Shown here: piece by piece, positions 1 to 10,438 of the stretch | How positions within the stretch are numbered: the stretch's first letter is position 1 | Layout: each line of letters begins with the position of its first letter | DNA from: Mycobacterium vicinigordonae | GTDB taxonomy: Bacteria; Actinomycetota; Actinomycetes; Mycobacteriales; Mycobacteriaceae | Assembly: GCF_013466425.1 (NCBI RefSeq) | Contig: NZ_CP059165.1 | Location: 2,666,001-2,730,000 of the forward strand | Direction of reading: 5' to 3' | Length of the DNA: 64,000 nt | Notes under the pieces: generated by a model | Told to the model about the DNA's origin: nothing | What the model saw: the letters and a program-made list of their open reading frames with translations, nothing else | Databases searched by the model: none | Translations under genes and position numbers: made by a program

Positions 1-1
1 A

Positions 2-1020
2 ACCGGTCGCGCCAACATCACCGTCACTGAGCACGAGGGCGTCACTACCGAGCAGGTACGCCGTGGCGACGAGCGGCTCGGTCAGGCTGGTGTGCCCGCC
101 GACCGGATTGCGGCTCAAGCATTTTCGTCGTTCAACTCCGCAACGCTGGTCACCGTCGGACGAGACACGCAGATCGCCGAGCCGATCAACATCACGGTGG
201 AGGGGCCCGGGGCCGGCTCGACCGCCTACGGGCACCTGCAGATCCGGGTGCAGGAGCTCGGTGAGGCCGTCGTCGCCGTCGACCATCGGGGCAGCGGAAC
301 CTACGCAGACAACCTCGAATTCGTGGTCGCAGACGCCGCCCGGCTCACCGTCATCTGGATTGCCGACTGGGCCGACGACGCCGTGCACGTCAGTGCGCAC
401 CACGGCCGCCTCGGTAAGGACGCGGTGCTCAAGCACACCACCATTACCCTGGGTGGCGAGGTGGTCCGCATGTCAGCCACCGCACGCTTCGCCGGCCCGG
501 GCGGCGACGCGGACCTGCTGGGGTTGTACTTCGCCGACGACGGTCAGCACCTTGAGTCGCGGCTGCTGGTCGACCACGCCAAGCCCAACTGCCGGTCCAA
601 CGTGCTTTACAAGGGGGCGTTGCAAGGGGATCCGTCGTCCAAGCGGCCCGATGCGCACACCGTCTGGATCGGCGATGTTTTGATCCGTGCCGAGGCCACC
701 GGCACCGACACCTTCGAGATGAACCGCAACCTGGTCCTCACCGACGGCGCGCGCGCCGACTCGGTGCCGAACCTGGAGATCGAGACGGGTGAGATTGCCG
801 GGGCCGGACACGCCAGTGCCACCGGGCGTTTCGACGATGAGCAGCTGTTCTACCTGCGCTCGCGTGGCATCCCCGAAGAGCAGGCCCGTCGCCTGGTGAT
901 CCGCGGATTCTTTGGCGAGATTATCGCCAAGATCGCGGTGCCCGAGATTCGCGAACGCCTGAGCGCAGCCATCGAACACGAGTTGGAACTTACGGAGAAA
1001 GCCGAGAAGACCGAAGCCCT

Positions 1021-1024
<4 letters not shown>
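2..1024 (+). CDS. sufD: SufD, Fe-S cluster scaffold subunit (5' truncated by window edge)
   Basis: This is the C-terminal part of SufD, which with SufB and SufC forms the SufBC2D scaffold that builds Fe-S clusters in the cytosol. The frame is already open at base 2 and gives 340 residues, so roughly the first 57 residues of a protein of about 397 are missing. A GTG at base 92 is internal and not the start. The beta-helical SufD core and the C-terminal segment ending in a glutamate-rich tail are visible, with the family-typical stretch LYFADDGQHLESRLLVDHA. The stop codon overlaps the sufC start by four bases (ATGA), so translation is coupled. In M. tuberculosis (Rv1462) the suf operon is the only complete Fe-S assembly system. 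Confidence 0.96.
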
Positions 1025-3029
<2,005 letters not shown>

Positions 3030-3031
3030 CT

Positions 3032-3493
3032 TTGCGTCTCGAGCAGATGTACCAGGACGTGATCCTGGACCACTACAAGCACCCGCATCACCGTGGACTG
3101 CGGGAGCCGTTCGGCGCGCAGGTGTTTCACGTCAACCCGGTGTGCGGAGACGAGGTCACGCTACGGGTCGCGTTGTCCGAGGACGGCGGGACCGTCGCCG
3201 ACATCTCCTACGACGGGCAGGGCTGCTCGATTAGCCAAGCGGCGACGTCCGTGCTGACCGACCAGGTGATCGGACAAAGCGTGCCGCAGGCGCTGCAGAC
3301 CGTCGACGCGTTCACCGAGATGGTGTCCTCGCGCGGGAACGTGCAGGGCGACGAAGATGTGCTGGGCGACGGAGTAGCGTTTGCAGGTGTGGCCAAGTAT
3401 CCGGCGCGGGTCAAATGCGCACTGCTCGGCTGGATGGCGTTCAAAGATGCACTGGCGCAGGCCCACGCAACCTTCGAGGAGGTCGACAAATGA
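3032..3493 (+). CDS. sufU: SufU, zinc-dependent sulfur transfer protein
   Basis: This is a SufU/IscU-like protein of about 153 residues. In Gram-positive and actinobacterial systems SufU binds zinc and accepts the persulfide from SufS by ligand exchange. The zinc ligands are visible: Cys38 and Asp40 in NPVCGDE, Cys65 in DGQGCSIS and Cys129 in ARVKCALLGW. The start is unclear. The best candidate is TTG at 3032, two bases after the sufS stop. The preceding in-frame codons are CTG ACT, where M. tuberculosis is recalled to begin Met-Thr. The gene overlaps sufT by four bases (ATGA). Confidence 0.93.
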   Translation: MRLEQMYQDVILDHYKHPHHRGLREPFGAQVFHVNPVCGDEVTLRVALSEDGGTVADISYDGQGCSISQAATSVLTDQVIGQSVPQALQTVDAFTEMVSSRGNVQGDEDVLGDGVAFAGVAKYPARVKCALLGWMAFKDALAQAHATFEEVDK

Positions 3494-3858
3494 GCGAAAC
3501 CGCGCTGCCCGGTAGCGAGACCACCGGCCCCGACGAGGAACTGCTCGCCGACATCGAAGAGGCGATGCGCGACGTCGTTGACCCCGAACTCGGGATCAAC
3601 GTTGTCGACCTCGGCCTGGTCTACGGCCTCAACCTGGAAGATGGGGAGGAAGGCACCGTCGCACTGGTCGACATGACCCTGACGTCGGCGGCCTGTCCGC
3701 TGACCGACGTCATCGAGGATCAGTCACGCTCGGCGCTGGTGGGCAGCGGCTTAGTCGACGAGATCCGAATCAACTGGGTGTGGAACCCGCCCTGGGGCCC
3801 GGACAAGATCACCGAAGACGGCCGCGAACAACTCCGGGCCCTGGGCTTCACCGTCTGA
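3490..3858 (+). CDS. sufT: SufT, DUF59/MIP18-family Fe-S maturation protein
   Basis: This 122-residue protein of the DUF59 (MIP18) family helps mature Fe-S proteins alongside SufBCDSU. The hallmark DPELGINVVDLGLVYGL is near residue 30, and the conserved cysteine is in TLTSAACPLTD. The ATG at 3490 was chosen because it overlaps the sufU stop (ATGA) and leaves the canonical N-terminus; a longer reading frame upstream would lie inside sufU. It is the last gene of the operon and converges on the lipoprotein gene with only nine bases between stops. Confidence 0.94.
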   Translation: MSETALPGSETTGPDEELLADIEEAMRDVVDPELGINVVDLGLVYGLNLEDGEEGTVALVDMTLTSAACPLTDVIEDQSRSALVGSGLVDEIRINWVWNPPWGPDKITEDGREQLRALGFTV

Positions 3859-3867
3859 CGGCCCGGC

Positions 3868-4596
3868 TCAGCGGTGATGGGGTTCGCCCCCTTCGGTGCA
3901 CTTGCCCTTATGGGCTGGTTGCAGGCTGATGGACGTCGCCTGTAGCGCGCCGTTATTCTCGCTGCCGCGTGCGGTGAGGCACTTGCCCTGCGTGATGGCT
4001 TGTGAGTTGGTTGGGGCCTCTTTGGTGTACCTCGTCTTATCGGTGACCGTCACCGTCTGAGAACCTGAGGCGGTGTTCACCGTGATCGTGTTGCCCGCGA
4101 CGGATGCCACGGAACCTTCGACCGCCGGCTTCTTGCCCGGGCCGGTCGTCGTGGGCGTCCCAGATGGCGTGGGCGTGGTTGGCTGCCTGGCTTCCGGGCA
4201 TTTGCCGTTGTTGGCAGGGCTGACTCGCACCGATGCAGCGGTGACGGGGCTGCCGGGCTGAGATTCGTCCTTGGACCGCGCGGTGATGCAATTGCCCGCA
4301 GTGACGTCGGTCAGGGCCGCCGCAGCAACCTCGGTGACCTTTGTTGAATCGGTGAAATCGACTGTGGCAGTGCCATTTTGTTGAGTCACTTGGGCAGCGT
4401 TACCGGAGACCGAGGCAATCAATCCACGAACCTGCGTCTCGCCCTTGGGTGGTGCCGACGAGGCCGCCGTTGTCGGAGAGGCGACCGCCGTGCTCGACGT
4501 GGCGCTTGGGCTGGAGGTGTTGGACGAGCTACACGCCGCGGCGGACAACGCGGCGGCGCCGGCAATCGCAGCGAGTGCGAATCGAGTACTTAACAA
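3868..4596 (-). CDS. Putative lipoprotein with two DUF5666-like repeats
   Basis: The product (about 242 residues) has a lipoprotein signal: Arg5, a hydrophobic run, then LSAAAC with the lipidated cysteine at Cys22. A Ser/Thr/Pro-rich linker follows, then two similar domains of about 80 residues. Each has the pattern V(E/R)G-x-(I/V)ASV-x-GN and ends near a Cys-containing GKC motif, and they resemble DUF5666. I prefer the TTG at 4596, because GGGAGGA lies just upstream; TTG at 4608 would add four residues and place the ribosome site inside the gene. M. tuberculosis has PE_PGRS29 at this place, so the gene is a species-specific occupant. Its function is unknown; it is probably attached to the outer face of the membrane. 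Confidence 0.8.
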   Translation of the reverse strand: MLSTRFALAAIAGAAALSAAACSSSNTSSPSATSSTAVASPTTAASSAPPKGETQVRGLIASVSGNAAQVTQQNGTATVDFTDSTKVTEVAAAALTDVTAGNCITARSKDESQPGSPVTAASVRVSPANNGKCPEARQPTTPTPSGTPTTTGPGKKPAVEGSVASVAGNTITVNTASGSQTVTVTDKTRYTKEAPTNSQAITQGKCLTARGSENNGALQATSISLQPAHKGKCTEGGEPHHR

Positions 4597-4669
4597 CGGT
4601 CCTCCCAAATCGTCGGTGGTTCTGACGATCGGGTCTACCTGGTGAAGCTGTGCGATATCTGTGTGCTAC

Positions 4670-6499
4670 TTAGAAGGCATCTTCGTCCAAGCGCATGATG
4701 TCGTCATCGGTGTGCTCGATGACGGTGCGCAGGCCCGCCAGCTTGGGCAGCATGTTCTTGGCGAAGAAGCCCGACACCGCCACCTTGCCTTGGTAGAACG
4801 CGCGGTCGGTGTCGGAGACGTCGCCTTGCAACGCTGCCTGGGCGACGCCGGCCTGCACCAGCAGCCGCCAGCCGATGATCAGGTCGCCGACGGCAAGCAG
4901 GTATCGCACCGATCCCAGACCGACCTTGTAGATATCGGTCGGATTCTGGGCCGCCGACATCAGGTAGCCCATCAGCGCGGTCGTCATGGCCGTGACGTCT
5001 TCCAGCGCGGCCTGCACTAGTTCGGCTTGGTCCTTGAGCGACTCGTCGACGTTCTCCAGGGTCTTGTTGATTTGCGTCGTCACGTGCTCCAACGCCTGGC
5101 CGTGGTCGCGGACGATCTTGCGGAAGAAGAAGTCCATGGCCTGAATCGCGGTGGTGCCTTCGTAGAGCGAGTCGATCTTGGAGTCGCGGATGTACTGCTC
5201 GATCGGGTAGTCCTGCAAGAAACCCGAACCGCCCAGTGTCTGCAGGGATTCGGTCAGCACCTCGTAGGCGCGCTCGGAGCCGACGCCCTTGACGATCGGC
5301 AGCAGCAGGTCGTCGACGCGGTGCGCCATGCTCGGATCCGCACCCGAAACCTGTTGTGCGACAGCGTCGTCCTGATGTGCCGCCGCATAGAGATACAGCG
5401 CGCGCAGGCCCTCAGCGTACGCTTTCTGGGTCATCAGGCTGCGCCGCACGTCGGGATGGTGCATGATCGTCACCCGCGGCCCGGTCTTGTCGGTCATCTG
5501 AGTTAGGTCGGCGCCCTGCACCCGCTCCTTGGCGTAGGCCAGCGCGTTGAGGTAGCCGGTGGACAAGGTGCCGGAGGACTTGACGCCGATCGTCATGCGG
5601 GCGTGCTCAATCACGGTGAACATCTGCGCGATGCCGTTGTGCACGCCGCCCACCAGGTATCCGACGGCCGGAACGTCGGTGGCGCCGAAGGTCAGCTCGC
5701 AGGTGGGAGAGGTCTTGAGCCCCATCTTGTGTTCCAGGTTGGTGACGTACACGCCGTTGCGGGCGCCGAGTTCTCCGGTCTGCGGGTCGAAAAGATAGTT
5801 GGGCACATAGAACAAGCTCAGTCCTTTGGTGCCCGGGCCGGCGCCTTCGGGGCGGGCAAGCACCAGATGGAAGATGTTTTCGGTGGTGTCGCCGACGTCG
5901 CCGCCGGAGATGAAGCGCTTGACGCCTTCGATGTGCCAGGTGCCGTCCGGCTGCTCGAACGCCTTGGTGCGGCCAGCACCCACGTCGGAGCCGGCGTCTG
6001 GCTCAGTGAGCACCATGGTGGCTTGCCAGCCTCGCTCGATTCCCATTGCAGCCCAACGTTTTTGCTCCTCGTTGCCTTCGAGGAACAGCGGCTGGGACAA
6101 CACCGGGCCGAAGTTCAAGAAGGACACCGACGGGTTGGCGCAATAGATCATCTCGTTGACCGCCCAGGTGAGGGGCGCCGGCGCGGCCATGCCGCCGATC
6201 TCCTCGTCCAGGCCCAGACGCCACCACTCGGCGTCTTTGATCGCCTGCAGTGTCCTGGCCACCTCCGGCGGGATGCTGACGCTGTGCGCGGCCGGGTCGA
6301 ATACCGGCGGGTGCCGGTCGGCGAACGCAAAAGTCTCGGCGATCGGCCCCTCGGCCAATCGTGCCGCTTCCGCCAGGATGGTGCGTGCGGTGTCGATGTC
6401 CAGATCGGCGTAGCGACCGGTGCCCAGCACCGTGCCGAGGTCAAGAACCTCGAACAGGTTGAACTCGAGATCGCGCACGTTGGCGATGTAGTGCCCCAA
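4670..6499 (-). CDS. fadE15: FadE15-type acyl-CoA dehydrogenase
   Basis: This FAD-dependent acyl-CoA dehydrogenase catalyses the first step of beta-oxidation, forming the trans-2-enoyl-CoA. It belongs to the larger (about 600-residue) FadE5-like subgroup that begins GHY-x-x-NVRD-x-x-FNLFEVL. The flavin-binding [11 protein letters not shown] and the catalytic-glutamate segment [14 protein letters not shown] are present, followed by the long C-terminal extension. I chose TTG at 6499: it has GAAGGA seven bases upstream and gives 609 residues, the recalled length of Rv1467c. A GTG at 6514 would place that site inside the gene. The physiological chain length cannot be read from the sequence. Confidence 0.92.
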   Translation of the reverse strand: MGHYIANVRDLEFNLFEVLDLGTVLGTGRYADLDIDTARTILAEAARLAEGPIAETFAFADRHPPVFDPAAHSVSIPPEVARTLQAIKDAEWWRLGLDEEIGGMAAPAPLTWAVNEMIYCANPSVSFLNFGPVLSQPLFLEGNEEQKRWAAMGIERGWQATMVLTEPDAGSDVGAGRTKAFEQPDGTWHIEGVKRFISGGDVGDTTENIFHLVLARPEGAGPGTKGLSLFYVPNYLFDPQTGELGARNGVYVTNLEHKMGLKTSPTCELTFGATDVPAVGYLVGGVHNGIAQMFTVIEHARMTIGVKSSGTLSTGYLNALAYAKERVQGADLTQMTDKTGPRVTIMHHPDVRRSLMTQKAYAEGLRALYLYAAAHQDDAVAQQVSGADPSMAHRVDDLLLPIVKGVGSERAYEVLTESLQTLGGSGFLQDYPIEQYIRDSKIDSLYEGTTAIQAMDFFFRKIVRDHGQALEHVTTQINKTLENVDESLKDQAELVQAALEDVTAMTTALMGYLMSAAQNPTDIYKVGLGSVRYLLAVGDLIIGWRLLVQAGVAQAALQGDVSDTDRAFYQGKVAVSGFFAKNMLPKLAGLRTVIEHTDDDIMRLDEDAF

Positions 6500-6777
6500 T
6501 GCGGTTCCTTCCACTCAAGCGTGGTTGGCCTAAGTGTGGACGACGCCGGAAAACGTACGCAACCGTAGGTAGCGACGGACTTGGTCGGGCAGTGGGTGGT
6601 TGACCGGCGCCGGGTGGGGTGCGTTGCTGCGGCGGCCTCGCGTTATGCGTTGTGCCATAGGTCAATTCGGTGGGATTCCGAAGGCATACCGAAACTGAAC
6701 CGAGACCTCAGGCGATGTCTGCATCAATAGAATCGGTGCATCCTGACCAATTCCCACCCCTGCCTGAGGCTGCCGCA

Positions 6778-8745
6778 ATGACCGTCACCGCAATCGAAGT
6801 GGCTGCCGCAGAGGCAGTTGTCGACCGCGTCTCATCCACAGCCGGCCGTCCGCTGGGTTGGCTCGCAGCATTGTGGTCGGTGATGTCGGTGCGCTGGGCG
6901 GCAGTGGCGCTGGTGCTGTTCGCCGCCGCCCTGGCGACTCAGGTCAGCGGTGCGCCGCCGGACGTCTGGTGGTCGCTGTATCTGGCCTGCTATCTGGCCG
7001 GTGGCTGGGGTTCGGCGTGGGCAGGTGCGCAGGCGTTGCGAAACAAGGCGCTCGACGTGGACCTGCTGATGATTGTGGCCGCGGTCGGTGCGGTGGCCAT
7101 CGGACAAATCTTCGACGGTGCGCTGCTTATCGTGATCTTCGCGACCTCGGGTGCCCTCGACGACGTCGCCACCAGGCATACGGCGGATTCGGTCAAGGGC
7201 TTGTTGGACCTGGCGCCCGAAACGGCCGTGGTGATCGACGGCCACGGCGACGAGCGGGTGCTGGCGGCCGACGAACTGGTGGTCGGCGACCGGGTGGTGG
7301 TGCGGCCGGGGGAGCGCATCCCCGCCGATGGTGCGGTGCTGTCGGGGCGTTCCGACGTCGACCAGTGCTCCATCACCGGCGAATCGATACCGGTCGTCCG
7401 GACCGTCGGTGACGAGGTGTTTGCCGGCTCGGTCAACGGGTCCGGCGTGTTGCATATGGTCGTCACCCGCGACCCGTCACAGAGTGTGGTCGCCCGGATC
7501 GTCGAAATGGTGTCCGAAGCCTCGGCGACCAAGGCGAAAACCCAGCTGCTCATCGAGAAAATTGAGCAGCGCTACTCGGTGGGTGTGGTGGTGGCCACCC
7601 TCGCACTGGTCGTAGTTCCGTTGCTTTGGGGCTCGCCGCTGCAACCGGTCCTGCTGCGTGCCATGACATTCATGATCGTCGCCTCTCCGTGCGCGGTAGT
7701 GCTGGCCACCATGCCGCCCTTGTTGGCCGCCGTCGCCAACGCTGGCCGACACGGGGTGCTGCTCAAGTCCGCGGTCGTCGTCGAACATCTCGCCGACATC
7801 ACCGTGGTCGCCTTGGACAAGACGGGCACGCTGACTGCCGGGACGCCCCGCCTCACTACGGTGCAAACGTTGCGCCCCGACTTGATCGACGAGCGAAGAA
7901 TGCTCCAATTAGCTGCTGCTGCAGAGCAATTCAGTGAGCATCCACTGGGTCGCGCGATTGTCGAGGAAGTTCGCCAGCGTGGTCTTGCTATTCCGCCGGC
8001 CGAGGATTTCCGCGCCTTGCCGGGGCACGGCGTGCGCGCTGTGGTCTGCGACGATTTCGTCGAAGTGTGCAGTCCCCAGAGCTTTCGGGGTACGCCGCCG
8101 ACCACGCTGGCACCGATTGTGCAGTCCGGAGCCACCTGCGCGCTCGTCGTAATGAATGGGGTCGCCGTCGGCGTGCTCGCGCTGACCGATGTGATCCGGC
8201 CCGACGCCGCGGAGTCGGTGGCGGCACTGACTGGGCTGATGGCGACGCCACCGGTGCTGCTGACCGGGGACAACGCGCCTGCGGCCCAGCGGGTAGCCCG
8301 CGATGCCGGGATCTCCGACGTGCGCGCGGCGCTCCTCCCCGAGCAAAAGGTGGACGCGGTGCGTGCTTTGCAGGCCAGGGGACACCGGGTGCTCGTCGTC
8401 GGTGACGGCGTCAACGATGCGCCTGCGATGGCCGTGGCTTGTACATCGCTGGCGATGGGCGCGGGTGCGGACCTCACCCTGCAGACCGCCGACGGTGTCA
8501 CCGTGCGCGACGAGCTGCACACCATCCCGACCATCATCGGGTTGGCCCGACAGGCCCGCCGGGTGGTGACGGCGAACCTGGTGATTGCCGGAAGCTTCCT
8601 CACGGTGCTGGTGGTCTGGGATCTGTTTGGGCAACTGCCATTGCCGCTCGGGGTGGCCGGTCACGAGGGATCCACGCTGTTGGTCGCCCTCAACGGCCTG
8701 CGACTGCTGACCAACCGAACTTGGCGCGCCGCCGCGTCGCGGTGA
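6778..8745 (+). CDS. ctpD: CtpD, P1B4-type metal-exporting ATPase
   Basis: This inner-membrane P-type ATPase (655 residues) belongs to the P1B4 subgroup. In mycobacteria CtpD exports Co2+/Ni2+/Fe2+ and supports redox-stress survival. The phosphorylation motif DKTGTLT, the TITGES-equivalent SITGES, the GDGVNDAP hinge, the transmembrane metal motif SPC (ASPCAVVLA) and HEGST near the last helix are visible. SPC plus HEG(S/G)T is the P1B4 signature. The ATG at 6778 gives MTVTAIEVAAAEA, which aligns with the M. tuberculosis start; GTG at 6670 or ATG at 6715 would add a poorly conserved extension. The gene precedes two thioredoxin genes, an arrangement conserved with M. tuberculosis. Confidence 0.93.
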   Translation: MTVTAIEVAAAEAVVDRVSSTAGRPLGWLAALWSVMSVRWAAVALVLFAAALATQVSGAPPDVWWSLYLACYLAGGWGSAWAGAQALRNKALDVDLLMIVAAVGAVAIGQIFDGALLIVIFATSGALDDVATRHTADSVKGLLDLAPETAVVIDGHGDERVLAADELVVGDRVVVRPGERIPADGAVLSGRSDVDQCSITGESIPVVRTVGDEVFAGSVNGSGVLHMVVTRDPSQSVVARIVEMVSEASATKAKTQLLIEKIEQRYSVGVVVATLALVVVPLLWGSPLQPVLLRAMTFMIVASPCAVVLATMPPLLAAVANAGRHGVLLKSAVVVEHLADITVVALDKTGTLTAGTPRLTTVQTLRPDLIDERRMLQLAAAAEQFSEHPLGRAIVEEVRQRGLAIPPAEDFRALPGHGVRAVVCDDFVEVCSPQSFRGTPPTTLAPIVQSGATCALVVMNGVAVGVLALTDVIRPDAAESVAALTGLMATPPVLLTGDNAPAAQRVARDAGISDVRAALLPEQKVDAVRALQARGHRVLVVGDGVNDAPAMAVACTSLAMGAGADLTLQTADGVTVRDELHTIPTIIGLARQARRVVTANLVIAGSFLTVLVVWDLFGQLPLPLGVAGHEGSTLLVALNGLRLLTNRTWRAAASR

Positions 8746-8762
8746 CGTACGCTCGACGCCAA

Positions 8763-9116
8763 ATGACAGCAGCAGCGACGCGAGACCTCACCGTTGTCGA
8801 CTTTCGGCAGGCGGTCAAAGGCAACGACCATGTCTTCGTCTACTTCTGGGCGCCCAACTGCGCGCCGTGTGAGCTGTTCACGCCGAACTACGAAAGGTCG
8901 GCCGCGGACTGCCCGGACATTGTGCACGCGAAGGTCAACTTTGAAACCGAGCAGGAGCTGGTCAAGACTGCCGGGATCAAGCTGCTTCCGACGCTGATGG
9001 CGTTCAAGAAGGGGCAACTGGTGTTCAAGCAGGCGGGCATCGCCAATCCCGCGGTGATGGCGGACCTGGTCCGGCAGCTGCGGGCGTATCGAACCTCGAC
9101 CGCTAGTTTGCTGTAA
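8763..9116 (+). CDS. trxA: Thioredoxin TrxA-like with a CAPC active site
   Basis: This 117-residue protein has a thioredoxin fold and corresponds to Rv1470. The active site is CAPC instead of CGPC, and the residue before it is Asn (WAPNCAPCELF) where a tryptophan is normal. The cis-proline loop KLLPTLMAFKKG is intact. It starts 17 bases after ctpD, so it is probably co-transcribed. M. tuberculosis TrxA is reported to be a poor substrate of thioredoxin reductase, and the altered active site fits a specialised role next to a metal exporter. Confidence 0.9.
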   Translation: MTAAATRDLTVVDFRQAVKGNDHVFVYFWAPNCAPCELFTPNYERSAADCPDIVHAKVNFETEQELVKTAGIKLLPTLMAFKKGQLVFKQAGIANPAVMADLVRQLRAYRTSTASLL

Positions 9117-9157
9117 CCGTCGGGAACAACCACTGGGGGCGACGCGTTACCGCAGAC

Positions 9158-9502
9158 GTGACTACCCAAGACCTGACTGCCGCGCAGTTCAACGACACCA
9201 TCAACGGCAACGACATCGTTCTCGTCGACTTCTGGGCGTCCTGGTGTGGCCCGTGCCGGGCCTTCGCGCCGACGTTCAAGGCGGCCTCGGAGAAGCATCC
9301 CGACGTCGTGTTCGCCAAGGTGGACACCGAGGCCGAGCAGGAGCTGGCCGCGGCCGCCCAAATTCGGTCCATCCCCACCTTGATGGCGTTCAAGAAGGGC
9401 AAGCTGCTGTTCAACCAGGCCGGTGCGCTACCTCCGGCCGCCCTGGACGATCTGGTGCAACAGCTCAAGGATTATGAACAACCCGAGGTAACCGAGGTCT
9501 AG
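9158..9502 (+). CDS. trxB1: Thioredoxin TrxB (TrxB1) with a canonical WCGPC site
   Basis: This 114-residue thioredoxin has the standard motif FWASWCGPCRAF and the cis-proline loop RSIPTLMAFKKG. It reduces protein disulfides in the cytosol. The GTG start follows trxA by 41 bases. The two proteins share extended similarity (QELxxxAxIxxxPTLMAFKKGxLxFxQAG), so they look like a tandem duplication in which the first copy has diverged at the active site. Confidence 0.93.
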   Translation: MTTQDLTAAQFNDTINGNDIVLVDFWASWCGPCRAFAPTFKAASEKHPDVVFAKVDTEAEQELAAAAQIRSIPTLMAFKKGKLLFNQAGALPPAALDDLVQQLKDYEQPEVTEV

Positions 9503-9612
9503 GCTCCGCGAGAGCTTCTGGGCGCCTGCAGCTGCGCTGCTATCGGGTGGCCCGGATTTCGAGGCGGCGTCACACCGGGGAAGCCGCGTCCTTCCTGCGA
9601 TACCGTGCACGG

Positions 9613-10422
9613 GTGAATCTGGTCCTCCTGGAACACCCGCGCCCCGAGATCGCCCTAATCACCCTCAACCGTCCCGAGCGGATGAACTCCATGGCATTCG
9701 ATGTGATGGTGCCGTTGCGGGAAATCCTGGAACAAGTCGGTTACGACAACTCGGTGCGGGTGGTGGTGCTCACCGGGGCCGGTCGCGGATTCTCGTCGGG
9801 AGCCGATCACAAATCCGCGGGCAGCGTTCCGAACGTCGACGGTCTGACCCGACCGACGTACGCATTGCGTTCCATGGAGGTCCTCGACGACGTCATCCTC
9901 AAGCTGCGCCGCCTGCACCAGCCGGTGATTGCCGCGGTAAACGGCGCGGCGATCGGCGGCGGACTGTGCCTGGCTTTGGCTGCCGATATCCGGGTGGCCT
10001 CTACCAGCGCTTATTTCCGAGCAGCCGGCATCAACAACGGTCTGACCGCGAGCGAGCTGGGCCTGAGCTACTTGCTGCCCAGGGCCATCGGGGCGTCGCG
10101 GGCGTTCGAGATCATGCTGACCGGCCGCGACGTCAGCGCCGAAGAAGCCGAGCGGATCGGTTTGGTGTCCTGCCAAGTGCCGGACAACCAGCTGCTGGAC
10201 ACCTGCTACGCAATCGCAGCACGCATGGCGGCGTTCTCCCGGCCCGGCCTTGAGTTGACCAAACGCACACTATGGAGTGGACTGGACGCCGGTAGTCTTG
10301 AGGGGCACATGCAGGCTGAGGGCCTGGGACAGCTATTCGTCCGTCTGCTCACCTCCAACTTCGAAGAAGCGGTTGCCGCACGTGCGGAAAGACGGCCAGC
10401 GGTGTTCACCGACGACAAGTGA
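9613..10422 (+). CDS. echA12: EchA12, crotonase-family enoyl-CoA hydratase/isomerase
   Basis: This crotonase-fold protein has about 269 residues. The oxyanion-hole motifs GRGFSSGADHKS and NGAAIGGGLCLALAADIR are present. In the second block the first catalytic-glutamate position of classical hydratases is not obviously kept, so the reaction could be hydration, isomerisation or another crotonase reaction. The GTG at 9613 gives a family-typical N-terminus (MNLVLLEHPRPEIALITLNRPERMNS). A GTG at 9547 would add 22 residues. It corresponds to Rv1472. Confidence 0.9.
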   Translation: MNLVLLEHPRPEIALITLNRPERMNSMAFDVMVPLREILEQVGYDNSVRVVVLTGAGRGFSSGADHKSAGSVPNVDGLTRPTYALRSMEVLDDVILKLRRLHQPVIAAVNGAAIGGGLCLALAADIRVASTSAYFRAAGINNGLTASELGLSYLLPRAIGASRAFEIMLTGRDVSAEEAERIGLVSCQVPDNQLLDTCYAIAARMAAFSRPGLELTKRTLWSGLDAGSLEGHMQAEGLGQLFVRLLTSNFEEAVAARAERRPAVFTDDK

Positions 10423-10438
10423 CAACTAAGGAGCAGAT

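Noticed and set aside
5603..6568. Plus-strand frame of 321 codons inside fadE15
   Set aside because: It is antisense to an intact acyl-CoA dehydrogenase and has shadow composition.
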